Origin: Corallococcus sp. NCRR
GTDB taxonomy: Bacteria > Myxococcota > Myxococcia > Myxococcales > Myxococcaceae
Assembly: GCF_026965535.1 (NCBI RefSeq)
Contig: NZ_CP114039.1
Span: 1,612,001 to 1,676,000, forward strand
DNA: 64,000 bases
Reading direction: 5' to 3'
The position numbers were made by a program, and so were the translations under genes. Positions 8,704 to 16,912 of the stretch are shown here, piece after piece (position 1 is the stretch's first letter; every line of letters begins with the position of its first letter). Below the pieces are notes generated by a model. It had not been told where the DNA came from, searched no databases, and saw only the letters and a list, made by a program, of their open reading frames with translations.

Positions 8704-9190
8704 CCGCACTCCCGCATGGTGGGTGGGCCCCATCCTGCTCTTCGCGATTGCCGTCGCGACGACCCCCTGGCCCCGGACGCCCCTGCACGGGCCCGCGTCC
8801 GCCCGAAGTCCTGTCGCTGTTCCTGGAGGATGTCGGGTTTCCGGTCGTGAAAGCAACGTGTCCGGCCCGACCGGCCCCAGGTGTCCCAGGCCCGACCGGC
8901 ACTGGCGATCATCCCGTCCGGCGCGCCTCGGGACGCCTTGCGTCACCTACAAACACACGGATTTCGGCAGGTTCGTCCGGCGTTTTACGGATTTACTTCT
9001 GGAGGGTCCGGCACCGGGCATTTCCGGGGACCGCTCTGGTGAGCTCGACCCGGCCTTGGGCGGGGAGCGTCACGGTTGTCCAGCGCACTGCATCAGCGTC
9101 CAGGAGTGTCAGCTCCCCAACCTGTCCGACTGTCCGACAGGTTCGACAACGGAGGCCCCCGCGCAGGCCACGGGCCGCGGGGGCAGGGCG
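8704..9190. other. Intergenic stretch of about 490 bases
   Basis: I see no convincing gene here. The region between the VWA gene and the 53-residue gene (both on the minus strand) holds the VWA upstream region, a repeated GGCCCGACCGGC (about 8868 and 8898) and an AT-richer patch near 8940-9000. An inverted repeat near 9119-9143 is listed separately. Confidence 0.4.
9119..9143. repeat. 8-bp inverted repeat downstream of the 53-residue gene
   Basis: AACCTGTC, a 9-base loop and GACAGGTT form a perfect stem about 50 bases past the stop of the small minus-strand gene. No T-run follows, so it may be a weak terminator or a protein-binding site. Confidence 0.4.
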
Positions 9191-9352
9191 TCACTCCGCC
9201 ACGTGCCAGCCGCCCCAGGCCTCTTCATCCAGGTGGCCCCAGCGCCGGTCATCCGTGGGGTCCAGCGGAACCGAACGGCCATTTTCACCCGTCGCGGACA
9301 GCTCCAGGTCGTCCAACCCCTCGTCCAGGTACGTGCTCTCGTCGTGGCTCAT
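9191..9352 (-). CDS. Small acidic protein of 53 residues
   Basis: An open frame of 53 codons plus stop, starting MSHDESTYLDEGLDDLELS and ending GWHVAE. A strong GAGGAG ribosome binding site lies about 8 bases upstream of the ATG at 9352. Codons use G or C in third position as in neighbouring genes. Composition is very acidic, with four Trp in the last 16 residues (RRWGHLDEEAWGGWHVAE). It has no signal peptide or membrane segment. No family is recognised, but start, codon use and composition argue for a real gene. It stands alone between two long intergenic regions. Confidence 0.6.
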   Translation of the reverse strand: MSHDESTYLDEGLDDLELSATGENGRSVPLDPTDDRRWGHLDEEAWGGWHVAE

Positions 9353-9805
9353 GTCCGGCTCCTCGGCGCTCCATTCACGGGGTGTACGGCCTCATGACGG
9401 CTCGCGTCCCCTTGGACGCCCTGCGTCGGTCACCGGGCCCGCCCCATGCGGGTCCCTTTACAAGCGCTTCTTGACCGATTTACGAACATGTTGGGAGCCA
9501 GCCCCGATTTTGTAAAGCCCTCGGGACAGCAAAGTTCCGGGAGCGTCCGCGGGACCACGCCCGGCCGCCTGCCTTCCAGCACGCCAGGCGCGGGGATTTC
9601 GCGCACGACGGGTCCGGGACGGAGGGTGGGTGGGCGCCACCCTGGAGGGCGGCCTGGAAGCGATGAAGGGAACGCTGCGGGACATGGCCTCCGCAGAGCG
9701 CTTGATTCGCGAATCACCCCTGCTAGGGTTGACAATCACTCCCGAATTGCCGCGTCGCAGCAACCGGCGTTGCCGCCGTGCGGCCCCAGAGGGTCCCGAG
9801 GTTCC
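9353..9805. other. Intergenic regulatory region of about 450 bases
   Basis: No gene is seen. The region separates the divergent 53-residue gene and Fe-S oxidoreductase gene, so it should carry both promoters. It contains CTTTACAA (9456-9463) and its exact complement TTGTAAAG (9510-9517), an AACATGTT palindrome near 9486, and the TGATTCGCGAATCA palindrome listed separately. Confidence 0.5.
9702..9729 (+). promoter_or_regulatory. Perfect 14-bp palindrome overlapping a candidate promoter
   Basis: TGATTCGCGAATCA at 9703-9716 is a perfect dyad, typical of a site for a dimeric repressor. TTGATT (9702-9707) could be a -35, with TAGGGT (9724-9729) as -10 after 16 bases, so the palindrome would cover the -35. 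A consensus TTGACA at 9729-9734 is an alternative -35 but no good -10 follows it. The site lies about 90 bases upstream of the Fe-S oxidoreductase start. The palindrome is certain; the regulator is unknown. Confidence 0.5.
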
Positions 9806-12016
9806 ATGAACCCCATCATCACCGGCCTGCTGTTGGCAGGCGCAATCTCGATCTTCGTCATCACGATGTCCGGCCGCGTGGGCGTGCTGCTCGCGATGAA
9901 GAAGGAGAACCGGCTGGACCACATCCCCTACCGCGTGGCGCAGCTGGTGCGCTTCGGGTTGGGCCAGAAACGCATGGTGGATCCGGAGGAGTTCACGCCG
10001 GGCCTGTTCCACATCTTCATCTACGCGGCGTTCATGGTGCTGGCGGTGCGCACCATCATGCTGTTCGTGATGGGCTTCTCGTCCACCGCGCTGGACGTGC
10101 TCACCGACCTGTCGCACCCGGCGTGGGACGCCGCGCCGCCGCTCCTGGGCCTCTACAAGGTCTACCTGCTGGTGAAGGACATCGTCGCGGCGCTGGCGCT
10201 CGCGGGCGTGGCGTACTTCGTGTGGACGCGCTGGAAGGTGAAGCCGGACCGCATGTCCCAGTCCTGGGAGGCCTACCTCATCCTGGGCTTCATCGCGGGC
10301 CTGATGATCACCGAGTTCATGTTCGGTGGCAGCCACATGGTGGCCGCGCACGCCGCCGCGCAGCAGGTGCCCATGGGCGCCACGCAGGTGCCAGCGGCGC
10401 CGGCCGCGATGGTCTGGTGGGAGCCCGTCACCAGCCTGATGGGCCTGGCGATGATGCCCCTGGGCGCCACGGCGGCGCACGTGCTGGGCGTGGGCGGCTT
10501 CTTCATCCACCTGACCATCATCCTGGCGTTCCTGAACTTCCTGCCGCTGGGCAAGCACTTCCACATCATCACGGGCCTGCCCAACGTCTTCTTCCAGCGC
10601 ACGCACTCCACCGGCAAGCTGCCCACGCCCAACCTGGAGAAGGAGGAGTTCGGCGCCGCCACGGTGAAGGACCTCACCTGGAAGAACGGCATGGACCTGT
10701 ACTCCTGTACGGAGTGCGGCCGGTGCCAGACGCACTGTCCCACGTACATCACGGGCAAGCCGCTCACGCACAAGGCCGTCAACCAGGACCTGAAGCACTG
10801 GCTCTGGGACAACGAGCGCTGGGTGGAGGAGGGCTACGGCCCCCACGGCGTGAAGGAGCCCCTGCCGGAAATCATCGGCAGCGCGCTGAAGGCGGAGACG
10901 GTGTGGGCGTGCACGAGCTGCGGCTGGTGTGAGCAGGCCTGCCCGGTGTTCATCGAGAACGTCCCGCGCCTCATCGACATGCGCCGCTACCAGGTGCAGG
11001 TGAAGGCGGAGTTCCCGCCGGAGATCCAGCGCGTGTTCGAGGGCATGGAGCGCCAGGGCAACCCCTGGGGCATCGGCCAGGACCGGCGCGACGAGTGGGC
11101 GGAGGACCTGGCGCTGCCCACCTGGGGCGACGGCGGCGAGTACGAGTACCTGTTCTTCGTGGGCTGCGCGGGCAGCTACGACGACAAGCAGAAGAAGGTC
11201 AGCCGCGCGCTGGTCAAAATCATGCGCGAAGCGGGCGTGTCCTTCGCGACGCTGTCCAAGCAGGAGATGTGCAACGGCGACTCCGCGCGCCGCATGGGCA
11301 ACGAGTACCTGTACCAGACGCTGGCCAAGACGAACGTCGAGTCCTGGAACGCGATGGGCGTGAAGGCGGTCATCACGCAGTGCCCGCACTGCTTCAACAC
11401 CATCAAGAACGAGTACCCGGAGTTCGGCGGCGAGTACCGCGTCATCAACCACACGCAGCTCATCAACGAGCTGCTCAAGGACAAGCGCATCAAGCTGTCC
11501 TCGGTGATGAACGCCGGAACGAAGCTGACCTACCACGACCCCTGCTACCTGGGCCGGCACAACGGCGTGTACGACGCGCCCCGCGAAGTGCTCAACGCCA
11601 TCCCGGGCCTGGAAGTGGTGGAGATGCAGCGCAGCAAGCGTGAAGGCTTCTGCTGCGGCGCCGGTGGCGGCCGGATGTGGATGGAGGAGCACATCGGCAC
11701 GCGCATCAACCACAACCGCATCAACGAGGTGGCCCTCACGCTCAAGCACGCGGAGGACCCGAACACGCCCTACCCCGACGCCGCGGACAAGAAGAAGCCG
11801 GGCATGGTGGGTGACTACAAGGAGCCGGGCGGCAAGGGCATCGTCGCGGTGGCCTGCCCGTTCTGCTCCACGATGCTCAACGACGCGAAGAACGACACCG
11901 GCCGTGAGCAGATCCAGGTCAAGGACATCACCGAGCTGGTCGCCGACTCCATGGAGGTCAGCAACAAGGGCGGCACGGTGGCGCCGAGCCCCGTGGTGAG
12001 CGCCAAGCCGGAGTAA
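9806..12016 (+). CDS. Membrane Fe-S oxidoreductase (HdrD/FadF-like, electron transfer to quinone)
   Basis: A 736-residue protein. The N-terminal 270 residues hold about six membrane helices with spaced His, resembling the NarI/HdrE heme-b domain. Two [4Fe-4S] ferredoxin-type motifs follow (CTECGRCQTHCP and CTSCGWCEQACP), then two cysteine-rich CCG domains (CPHCFNT...HDPCYLGR and GFCCGAGGGRMW...CPFCSTML). This is the FadF/EtfD-like layout, which passes electrons from acyl-CoA dehydrogenases via electron-transfer flavoprotein to menaquinone (family knowledge). The ATG at 9806 has a GAGG site. The palindrome upstream suggests specific repression, perhaps by a fatty-acid-responsive regulator. Confidence 0.85.
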   Translation: MNPIITGLLLAGAISIFVITMSGRVGVLLAMKKENRLDHIPYRVAQLVRFGLGQKRMVDPEEFTPGLFHIFIYAAFMVLAVRTIMLFVMGFSSTALDVLTDLSHPAWDAAPPLLGLYKVYLLVKDIVAALALAGVAYFVWTRWKVKPDRMSQSWEAYLILGFIAGLMITEFMFGGSHMVAAHAAAQQVPMGATQVPAAPAAMVWWEPVTSLMGLAMMPLGATAAHVLGVGGFFIHLTIILAFLNFLPLGKHFHIITGLPNVFFQRTHSTGKLPTPNLEKEEFGAATVKDLTWKNGMDLYSCTECGRCQTHCPTYITGKPLTHKAVNQDLKHWLWDNERWVEEGYGPHGVKEPLPEIIGSALKAETVWACTSCGWCEQACPVFIENVPRLIDMRRYQVQVKAEFPPEIQRVFEGMERQGNPWGIGQDRRDEWAEDLALPTWGDGGEYEYLFFVGCAGSYDDKQKKVSRALVKIMREAGVSFATLSKQEMCNGDSARRMGNEYLYQTLAKTNVESWNAMGVKAVITQCPHCFNTIKNEYPEFGGEYRVINHTQLINELLKDKRIKLSSVMNAGTKLTYHDPCYLGRHNGVYDAPREVLNAIPGLEVVEMQRSKREGFCCGAGGGRMWMEEHIGTRINHNRINEVALTLKHAEDPNTPYPDAADKKKPGMVGDYKEPGGKGIVAVACPFCSTMLNDAKNDTGREQIQVKDITELVADSMEVSNKGGTVAPSPVVSAKPE

Positions 12017-12041
12017 CGCAGTCCCAGCTCCTGATGTGACG

Positions 12042-12080
12042 AGGGCCCGGTGGCTCCCCGAGTGGGAGCGGCCGGGCCCT
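12042..12080. terminator. Bidirectional hairpin terminator between convergent genes
   Basis: AGGGCCCGG (12042-12050) pairs perfectly with CCGGGCCCT (12072-12080). An inner GCTCCC/GGGAGC stem lies inside. A T-rich CGCCTTTCC follows on the plus strand. It separates the Fe-S oxidoreductase from the convergent ankyrin gene. Confidence 0.7.
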
Positions 12081-12103
12081 TCGCCTTTCCGGGCTTCGGA
12101 AGC

Positions 12104-12592
12104 CTACTTGCGGCCCTTGGGCGTGTGGCCCTCCGAGCGCAGCACGCGCTCCAGGCGCTTCGTGGCGCCGTCGTCGCCCAGCTTGCCCGCGACGTAGGCG
12201 CCCGCGGAGGCGAGCTTGCGGCGGAAGCCGCCGGGCGGGACCTCGGAGGGGCGCGAGGGGCGGGCGGGGATCTCCTCGATGCCCTGGTTCTTGAGCAGCG
12301 TGCGCGCCATGTCCTTCTCGTCCGAGGTGGCGTGCGGGAACAGGAGCGCGCAGACCGGGAGGTGGCCGTAGGCGGCGGCGGCGACGAACGGCGTCTCGCC
12401 CACGGCGTCCGGCAGCGAGGGGTCCGCGCCGGCCTCCAGGAGCAAGCGCACCAGGTCCTCCTGGCCCGCGCGCGCGGCCACCATCAGCGGCGTGCGGCCC
12501 TCCTCGTCGAAGGGGTTGGGGTCCGCGCCCGCGTCCAACTGGGCGCTCAGGGCGGCGCGGTCACCCGCGGCGACGGCATCGAACAGGGACAC
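12104..12592 (-). CDS. Ankyrin-repeat protein
   Basis: A 162-residue protein with about three ankyrin repeats. DAVAAGDRAALSAQLDAGADP, EGRTPLMVAARAGQEDLVRLLLEAGADP and VGETPFVAAAAYG match the repeat consensus. A basic C-terminal tail of about 60 residues has no known domain. The start is taken as the GTG at 12592 because GGAGG lies 7 bases upstream; an ATG at 12625 would place that site inside the gene. Ankyrin repeats mediate protein-protein binding; the target is unknown. No signal peptide is seen, so it is probably cytoplasmic. Confidence 0.85.
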   Translation of the reverse strand: MSLFDAVAAGDRAALSAQLDAGADPNPFDEEGRTPLMVAARAGQEDLVRLLLEAGADPSLPDAVGETPFVAAAAYGHLPVCALLFPHATSDEKDMARTLLKNQGIEEIPARPSRPSEVPPGGFRRKLASAGAYVAGKLGDDGATKRLERVLRSEGHTPKGRK

Positions 12593-12746
12593 GGTGCGTA
12601 CCTCCGGCAGGACGCGCGGGAGCATGGCGTTTCAGCGAACGCGACGCCAGGGAGGGGCCCACGCGCTGGCTCTACGGCGAAGAATGCAGGGCATTGCCGT
12701 TTCGCGTCGCCGGGCGCCCGCTTAGAGGGCGGGCAGGAGGCACGGC

Positions 12747-13205
12747 GTGGCTCTCTTCGCGGCGCGGGTCCTGGGTGCGACGTTCGTGGTGCTGGGCGCG
12801 TCCATGCTGGTGCTGACCTGGGGGTCGTACCGGCGGGACATGGGCATCCTGCGCGAGGGGCTGCACGCGGAGGGCACGGTGGTGAAGAAGGAGTTCCTCG
12901 CGGCCCCGGACGACAGTGACTACGTCCTCGTCTACGCCTTCACGCCCCAGGGCGGTGAGCGCCGGCAGCACCAGCGGAACGTCTCCGCGGAGCTGTGGAA
13001 GCGGCTGCGCCCCGGGGACCGCATCCAGGTGCAATATGGCCAGAGCGACCCGCGCCGCAGCTTCCCTGAGGGGCATGGGGTGACGTCGCTGGGGCTCGCG
13101 CTCTTTCTCAGCGTCGTGCTGGTGTCCATCACCCTCATCGGAGGGGTGGCGCTGCTGGCGAAGGCGGCGCCGGTTGCTCCTGAGTCCCCTCCCCCGTCAT
13201 CCTGA
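12747..13205 (+). CDS. DUF3592-domain membrane protein
   Basis: A 152-residue protein with an N-terminal membrane helix (about residues 7-25), a central beta-rich DUF3592 domain and a C-terminal helix (about 113-138). The central domain has AEGTVVKKEF, VYAFTPQGGE and RPGDRIQVQYGQSDPRRS. The GTG start at 12747 has AGGAGG about 7 bases upstream. DUF3592 proteins are common in myxobacteria and of unknown function. The next gene encodes a second protein of the same type only 7 bases downstream, so the two probably form an operon that arose by duplication. Confidence 0.75.
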   Translation: MALFAARVLGATFVVLGASMLVLTWGSYRRDMGILREGLHAEGTVVKKEFLAAPDDSDYVLVYAFTPQGGERRQHQRNVSAELWKRLRPGDRIQVQYGQSDPRRSFPEGHGVTSLGLALFLSVVLVSITLIGGVALLAKAAPVAPESPPPSS

Positions 13206-13212
13206 GGCGGCC

Positions 13213-13725
13213 ATGCCCTTTGACGCGATCGTGATCCTGGTGCTCCTCATTGGAGCGCCCCTCGTGATGATGGTGCAGCTGTGGCGCCAGTATCAGCTCA
13301 CCGTGGAGCTGGAGGAGAAGGGAGCTCACGCCTGGGCCGAGGTGGTCGGCACCCGCACGAACTGGCTGAACACGAGGTACCGCATCATCGAGTACGTCTT
13401 CCCCCTGCCGGACGGTTCGCGGGTCCACGGTGAGTTCAAGCAGTCCCGCGGGTTCCTGTCCCAGGGCACGGTCGAGGGCGAGCAGATTGAAGTCCGCTAC
13501 CTGCCGGACAACCCCCACCGGCACCAGCGCGTGGGCACGGAGGTCGGGCTGCTCGCCGTCCTGAGCCTGGCGCTCGCCGCGGTGGTCTTCACGTCCCTGA
13601 CCATCATCGTAATGATGAACGCGCCGGCGAAGAAGGCCCCGGCGCCGCGCGGGCCCACGCCCTCCGGCAGGCTGCGGAACTACGACGAGCCGCCTCCGCG
13701 CACGAAGCGGGGCATCGGGTACTGA
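13213..13725 (+). CDS. DUF3592-domain membrane protein, second copy
   Basis: A 170-residue protein with the same layout as its upstream neighbour: an N-terminal helix (about residues 5-25), a soluble domain (AWAEVVGTRTNW, YVFPLPDGSRVHGEF, GEQIEVRYLPDNPHRHQ) and a second helix near 110-135. It ends in a Pro/Arg-rich cytoplasmic-type tail. Sequence identity to the first copy looks low, so any duplication is old. The ATG at 13213 lies 7 bases after the previous stop; a longer frame from 13174 would overlap that gene and add no domain. The function is unknown. Confidence 0.7.
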   Translation: MPFDAIVILVLLIGAPLVMMVQLWRQYQLTVELEEKGAHAWAEVVGTRTNWLNTRYRIIEYVFPLPDGSRVHGEFKQSRGFLSQGTVEGEQIEVRYLPDNPHRHQRVGTEVGLLAVLSLALAAVVFTSLTIIVMMNAPAKKAPAPRGPTPSGRLRNYDEPPPRTKRGIGY

Positions 13726-13835
13726 ACCGGACGAACGATGACCCGGGAGGCCGCGAGGGGTTTCGTTCAGCCTCCATCAGGAGAAGACGTCCCCCTCGTG
13801 CTCATCGCGGTGAAGGGCCTCCGGCAGGGCGCGGA

Positions 13836-14801
13836 CTAGTTGGGCCCGTAGAAGGGCTCGTTCGCGGCGGGCACCGCGAGCGTCACGGAGCTGGCCGTGG
13901 AGGACACCGGCGCGCGGTAGATGCTGGGGTCACCGCCGGAGTCGTTGAAGAGGAAGCCCAGCTCCGTGCTGCTCGTCCAACTGGGGAAGCTCTCCTGCAC
14001 GGTGCTCGCGGTGTAGTCCGTCAGCCGCCGCAGGGCGCCGCCGAGGCCCGAGGCCGTCACGTTGCCCACGAAGATGCGCGTGCTTCCGGAGGACAGCCGC
14101 CCGTCCAGGGCAATCTGCCGCCCGTCCGGCGAAATCACCGCGCGGTTCGCGATGGCCAGCACCTCGTTGCCCAGCCGCACGTAGCTGGGGCTGCCGCCGC
14201 CCACCGGCACGAACGCGAGCTGGTCGAACTGGAAAGAATTGGTGCCCGCGGGCGCCACCACCGTGTTCCCGCTGGGGAAGAAGGACGGCGCGCCGTAGGC
14301 GATGGTCGTGCCGGGCGTCAGGTCCACGAAGCCGCTGCCATCCGCCGCGATGCGGCCCAGCGAGCTTTGCGACCCCGAGCCCCGGTCGAACGCGAACACG
14401 ATGGTGCGCCCATCCGGGCTGAAGCTGGGGCCGCGGAAGTTGGTGCAACCGCCGCAGGCCGCGTCGTTGGTGCTCAGCAGCGTGGCCACCGCCCCGCCCG
14501 TGGTGGGCACCGTCTGCAGGGAGTACGTGCTGCCGGAGCGCTGCACGAAGACGATGCTGTTGCCGTTCTTGGAGATGGCCGGCGTGTACGCGCCGCCCGC
14601 CGTCGTCAGCCGCTGCGGGCTGTTGGGGTCGCCGTCGTCGTCCACCACGTAGATGTTCCGGTCGCCGCGCACGAAGGCGAAGCCCCGGTCGAAGAGGACG
14701 TCACCCGCGGTGCCGCCGCCGCCGCCAAAGTCCGTGGGCTCGCACGCCCCCAACAACCCCACCGCCACCACTCCGCCGAGCCATCGCCGCATGCCCATCA
14801 T
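13836..14801 (-). CDS. Lipoprotein with TolB-like WD40 beta-propeller
   Basis: A 321-residue protein with a lipoprotein signal (VAVGLLGACEP, lipobox LGAC at about residue 19). A beta-propeller of PD40/TolB type follows. Its repeated blades include PSFSPDGRTIVFAFDR, PAISKNGNSIVFVQR and AVISPDGRQIALDGR. A Gly-rich linker follows the lipidated Cys. The ATG at 14801 has GGGAGA 7 bases upstream, with a second ATG next to it. The protein probably sits on the periplasmic face of a membrane. TolB-like propellers bind proteins or glycans; no catalytic residues are evident. Confidence 0.8.
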   Translation of the reverse strand: MMGMRRWLGGVVAVGLLGACEPTDFGGGGGTAGDVLFDRGFAFVRGDRNIYVVDDDGDPNSPQRLTTAGGAYTPAISKNGNSIVFVQRSGSTYSLQTVPTTGGAVATLLSTNDAACGGCTNFRGPSFSPDGRTIVFAFDRGSGSQSSLGRIAADGSGFVDLTPGTTIAYGAPSFFPSGNTVVAPAGTNSFQFDQLAFVPVGGGSPSYVRLGNEVLAIANRAVISPDGRQIALDGRLSSGSTRIFVGNVTASGLGGALRRLTDYTASTVQESFPSWTSSTELGFLFNDSGGDPSIYRAPVSSTASSVTLAVPAANEPFYGPN

Positions 14802-14933
14802 CGCTGTGTCTCCCGCCGTGCCGGCCCTGTCACACGCGCTTGCCGCCCGAACACTACAGGGCGCGCCGGACAGGACGTCAACGCACACGCGGGCATTCAC
14901 GCGCGCCCGTGTCCGGGAGCGCGCACGCGATTT

Positions 14934-15464
14934 TCAGCGGTTGAGGCGGTTCAGCTCGTTGCGGCAGACGTTGCAGGGGCCCAGCGACTTGCGGTCGATG
15001 TCCTGCGGGAACTGCGGGAAGAACATCACGCAGCGTGAGTCCTCGCAGTACGACAGGCCGATGAGGTGCCCCGCCTGGTGCACCGCCTCCACCTGCACGC
15101 GGCGGCGCAGCGTCTCGCCCTCCGCGCCCTGGCGCAGCCGGAACAGGCTCATCACCGCGACCTTGGACTCCCGGTCCGCCTGCCCGAAGACGAAGGGCGA
15201 GTCCGGTTCGAAGAGGTCCGCGTCCGTCACGCCCATCACCAGCTCCTGCGGCGACTCATCCAGCACCGTGCCCAGCCGGCGCATGATGGCGTTGCAGTGG
15301 TACTGGCTCCGGTCCTTGTTGAAGGCGTAGGCCGGGGACGACAGCGCCATCCGGCTCACGACCGCGCTGACGCCCAGATGGGTCGCCAGCGGTTCCTGCA
15401 GGGCGTTCACGAGCGCGGACGGTGGACTGCCCACGGTGACCAGCAGGAGCGTCTTCTGCGGCAT
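14934..15464 (-). CDS. Archaemetzincin-like protein lacking the catalytic Glu
   Basis: A 176-residue protein matching archaemetzincin (peptidase family M54). The family signature is HExxHxxGxxxC-x4-CxM-x(about 17)-CxxC. Here the sequence reads HQAGHLIGLSYC, EDSR, CVM and, 16 residues on, CNVC. All zinc-ligand His and all structural Cys are present, but the catalytic Glu is Gln (codon CAG). The N-terminus (KTLLLVTVGSPP) and length are normal for the family. It would still bind zinc but may be inactive or strongly altered as a protease. It lies 57 bases downstream of tRNA-Gln on the same strand. Confidence 0.8.
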   Translation of the reverse strand: MPQKTLLLVTVGSPPSALVNALQEPLATHLGVSAVVSRMALSSPAYAFNKDRSQYHCNAIMRRLGTVLDESPQELVMGVTDADLFEPDSPFVFGQADRESKVAVMSLFRLRQGAEGETLRRRVQVEAVHQAGHLIGLSYCEDSRCVMFFPQFPQDIDRKSLGPCNVCRNELNRLNR

Positions 15465-15521
15465 CAGCCCACCGCCTTTGCTTCCGGACGGACGACGTTA
15501 CCGCGTCCCCCCGGAGCGGAG

Positions 15522-15595
15522 TGGCTGGGGCGCAAGGATTCGAACCTTGATAATCAGAGTCAAAGTCTGACGTCCTGCCATTAGACGACGCCCCA
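15522..15595 (-). tRNA. tRNA-Gln (anticodon TTG), CCA end encoded
   Basis: On the minus strand the cloverleaf reads TGGGGCG acceptor, D-arm, a TCAGA/TCTGA anticodon stem with loop CTTTGAC (anticodon TTG), a CAAGG/CCTTG T-stem with loop TTCGAAT, the CGCCCCA acceptor strand, discriminator G and encoded CCA. All stems pair perfectly. It reads CAA and probably CAG by wobble. Confidence 0.95.
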
Positions 15596-15754
15596 GCAGG
15601 TTCGCACGCGTACTCGTGGGCCGATACTACGGCACTTTGACGGGCGCGGGAACCCACTCTGACGCTGACCCCCTCCGTCCGTGGAGTGCGGGGGGTGGAT
15701 CACCCGGGCGGGCTGTCATCCACCCGACAGGCGCCCCCCTCCCCTTCCAGGCCC

Positions 15755-16912
15755 TCAGCCCTTCAGGACGGCCAGGGGCGTGAGCCGAACGCGGGGCGTC
15801 ACGAGGTCCGCCTCGTCCTCCAGCACCTCGGTGAGGTCCCGGTAGGCGGCGGGGGCCTCCTCCACCAGGGCGTGCGTCCGGCCCGGGTCGAACACCACGC
15901 GGCGCAGGGCGTGGACCAGGGCGTCCGGGCGGATACGGGCGCGGGCCTCCGTGCGGGTGAGCACGCGGCCCGCCCCGTGCGAGCAGGAGCGGAAGGCGCG
16001 GGGCTCCCCCTGGCCTTCGACGACGTAGGAGGCCGTGCCCATGGAGCCGGGGATGAGCCCCCGGGCTCCGGCCTCCAGCCCCACCGCGCCCTTGCGGTGG
16101 ACCCAGAGCGTGCGGCCGAAGTGCGGCTCTGAGGCGACATGGTTGTGGTGCACGTCCACGGTGATCCCCGGGTCCGGGGCCACGCCCAGCACATCCGCCA
16201 GCACCGCCAGGGCCCGGGCGGCGAGCTGGTCCCGGTTCGCGCGGGCGAAGCGGCACGCCAGGTCCAGGTCGTTCACGCAGGCCCGGCCCGCTTCGGTGCC
16301 GGTGTCGAGCGCGGGCGGCGTGCCCTGCCCGAGCGCCCGGGCCACGCGCTGGTGGTGTTCCCCCACGGCGCCCCCTACGCCCCGCGAGCCGGAGTGGATG
16401 AGCAGCCACAGGTCCCCTGCCCCGTCGCGGTCCAGCTCCAGGAAGTGGTTGCCCCCGCCGAGCGTGCCCAGGTGACGCGGCGCCAGCCGCTCCCAGGCAT
16501 GCGCGAGCTTCTGGGTGGACAGCGGTGGCGCTTCGAGCCCCGGTGGCAGGGGCAGGCCCCGTCCCCGGTGCACCGCGTCTCCCACCGGGATGACCCGGGC
16601 GAGCTGGGACAACAGCCGCTCCAGGTCCGCGCGCGAGAGTGACGCGGCGGGGAAGGCGAAGCGGTGCGCGCTCACGCCGCAGCCCAGGTCGTTGCCCAGC
16701 GCGCCGGGGACGACGTGCGCTTCCGTGGCGAAGATGGTGCCCACCGCCACGCCCGACGCGAGGTGCACGTCCGGCATCACCGCCACGTGCTCCGTCACCC
16801 AGGGCTGCGCGGCGAGGAGCTGGAGCTGCTTCAAGGCCGCCGGGGGGACCGTGCGTGCCCAGGCAAGGAGGGGCACCGCGCCCGGTGGGACCTCGAGGAC
16901 GCGGGGCATCAT
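15755..16912 (-). CDS. rtcB: RtcB-family RNA ligase
   Basis: A 385-residue RtcB protein, which joins 2',3'-cyclic phosphate or 3'-phosphate RNA ends to 5'-OH ends using GTP and Mn2+. Motifs present are GNDLGCGV (metal-binding Cys), GTLGGGNHFLEL, HSGSRGVG, DVHHNHV, PGSMGTASYVVEG and CSHGAGR, which carries the His that is guanylylated. The set is complete, so the enzyme should be active. The ATG at 16912 forms an ATGA overlap with the stop of the upstream rbfA-like gene, so translation is coupled. No RtcR-type regulator or rtcA is visible nearby. Confidence 0.9.
   Translation of the reverse strand: MMPRVLEVPPGAVPLLAWARTVPPAALKQLQLLAAQPWVTEHVAVMPDVHLASGVAVGTIFATEAHVVPGALGNDLGCGVSAHRFAFPAASLSRADLERLLSQLARVIPVGDAVHRGRGLPLPPGLEAPPLSTQKLAHAWERLAPRHLGTLGGGNHFLELDRDGAGDLWLLIHSGSRGVGGAVGEHHQRVARALGQGTPPALDTGTEAGRACVNDLDLACRFARANRDQLAARALAVLADVLGVAPDPGITVDVHHNHVASEPHFGRTLWVHRKGAVGLEAGARGLIPGSMGTASYVVEGQGEPRAFRSCSHGAGRVLTRTEARARIRPDALVHALRRVVFDPGRTHALVEEAPAAYRDLTEVLEDEADLVTPRVRLTPLAVLKG

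Noticed and set aside
5776-8850. A 1024-codon open frame on the plus strand
   Set aside because: It is antisense to the DsbD/ScsB and VWA genes, Arg/His-rich and without a domain; a typical shadow frame in GC-rich coding DNA.
15522-15595. tRNA gene as an integration site
   Set aside because: No integrase gene and no second copy of the tRNA 3' end is visible nearby.
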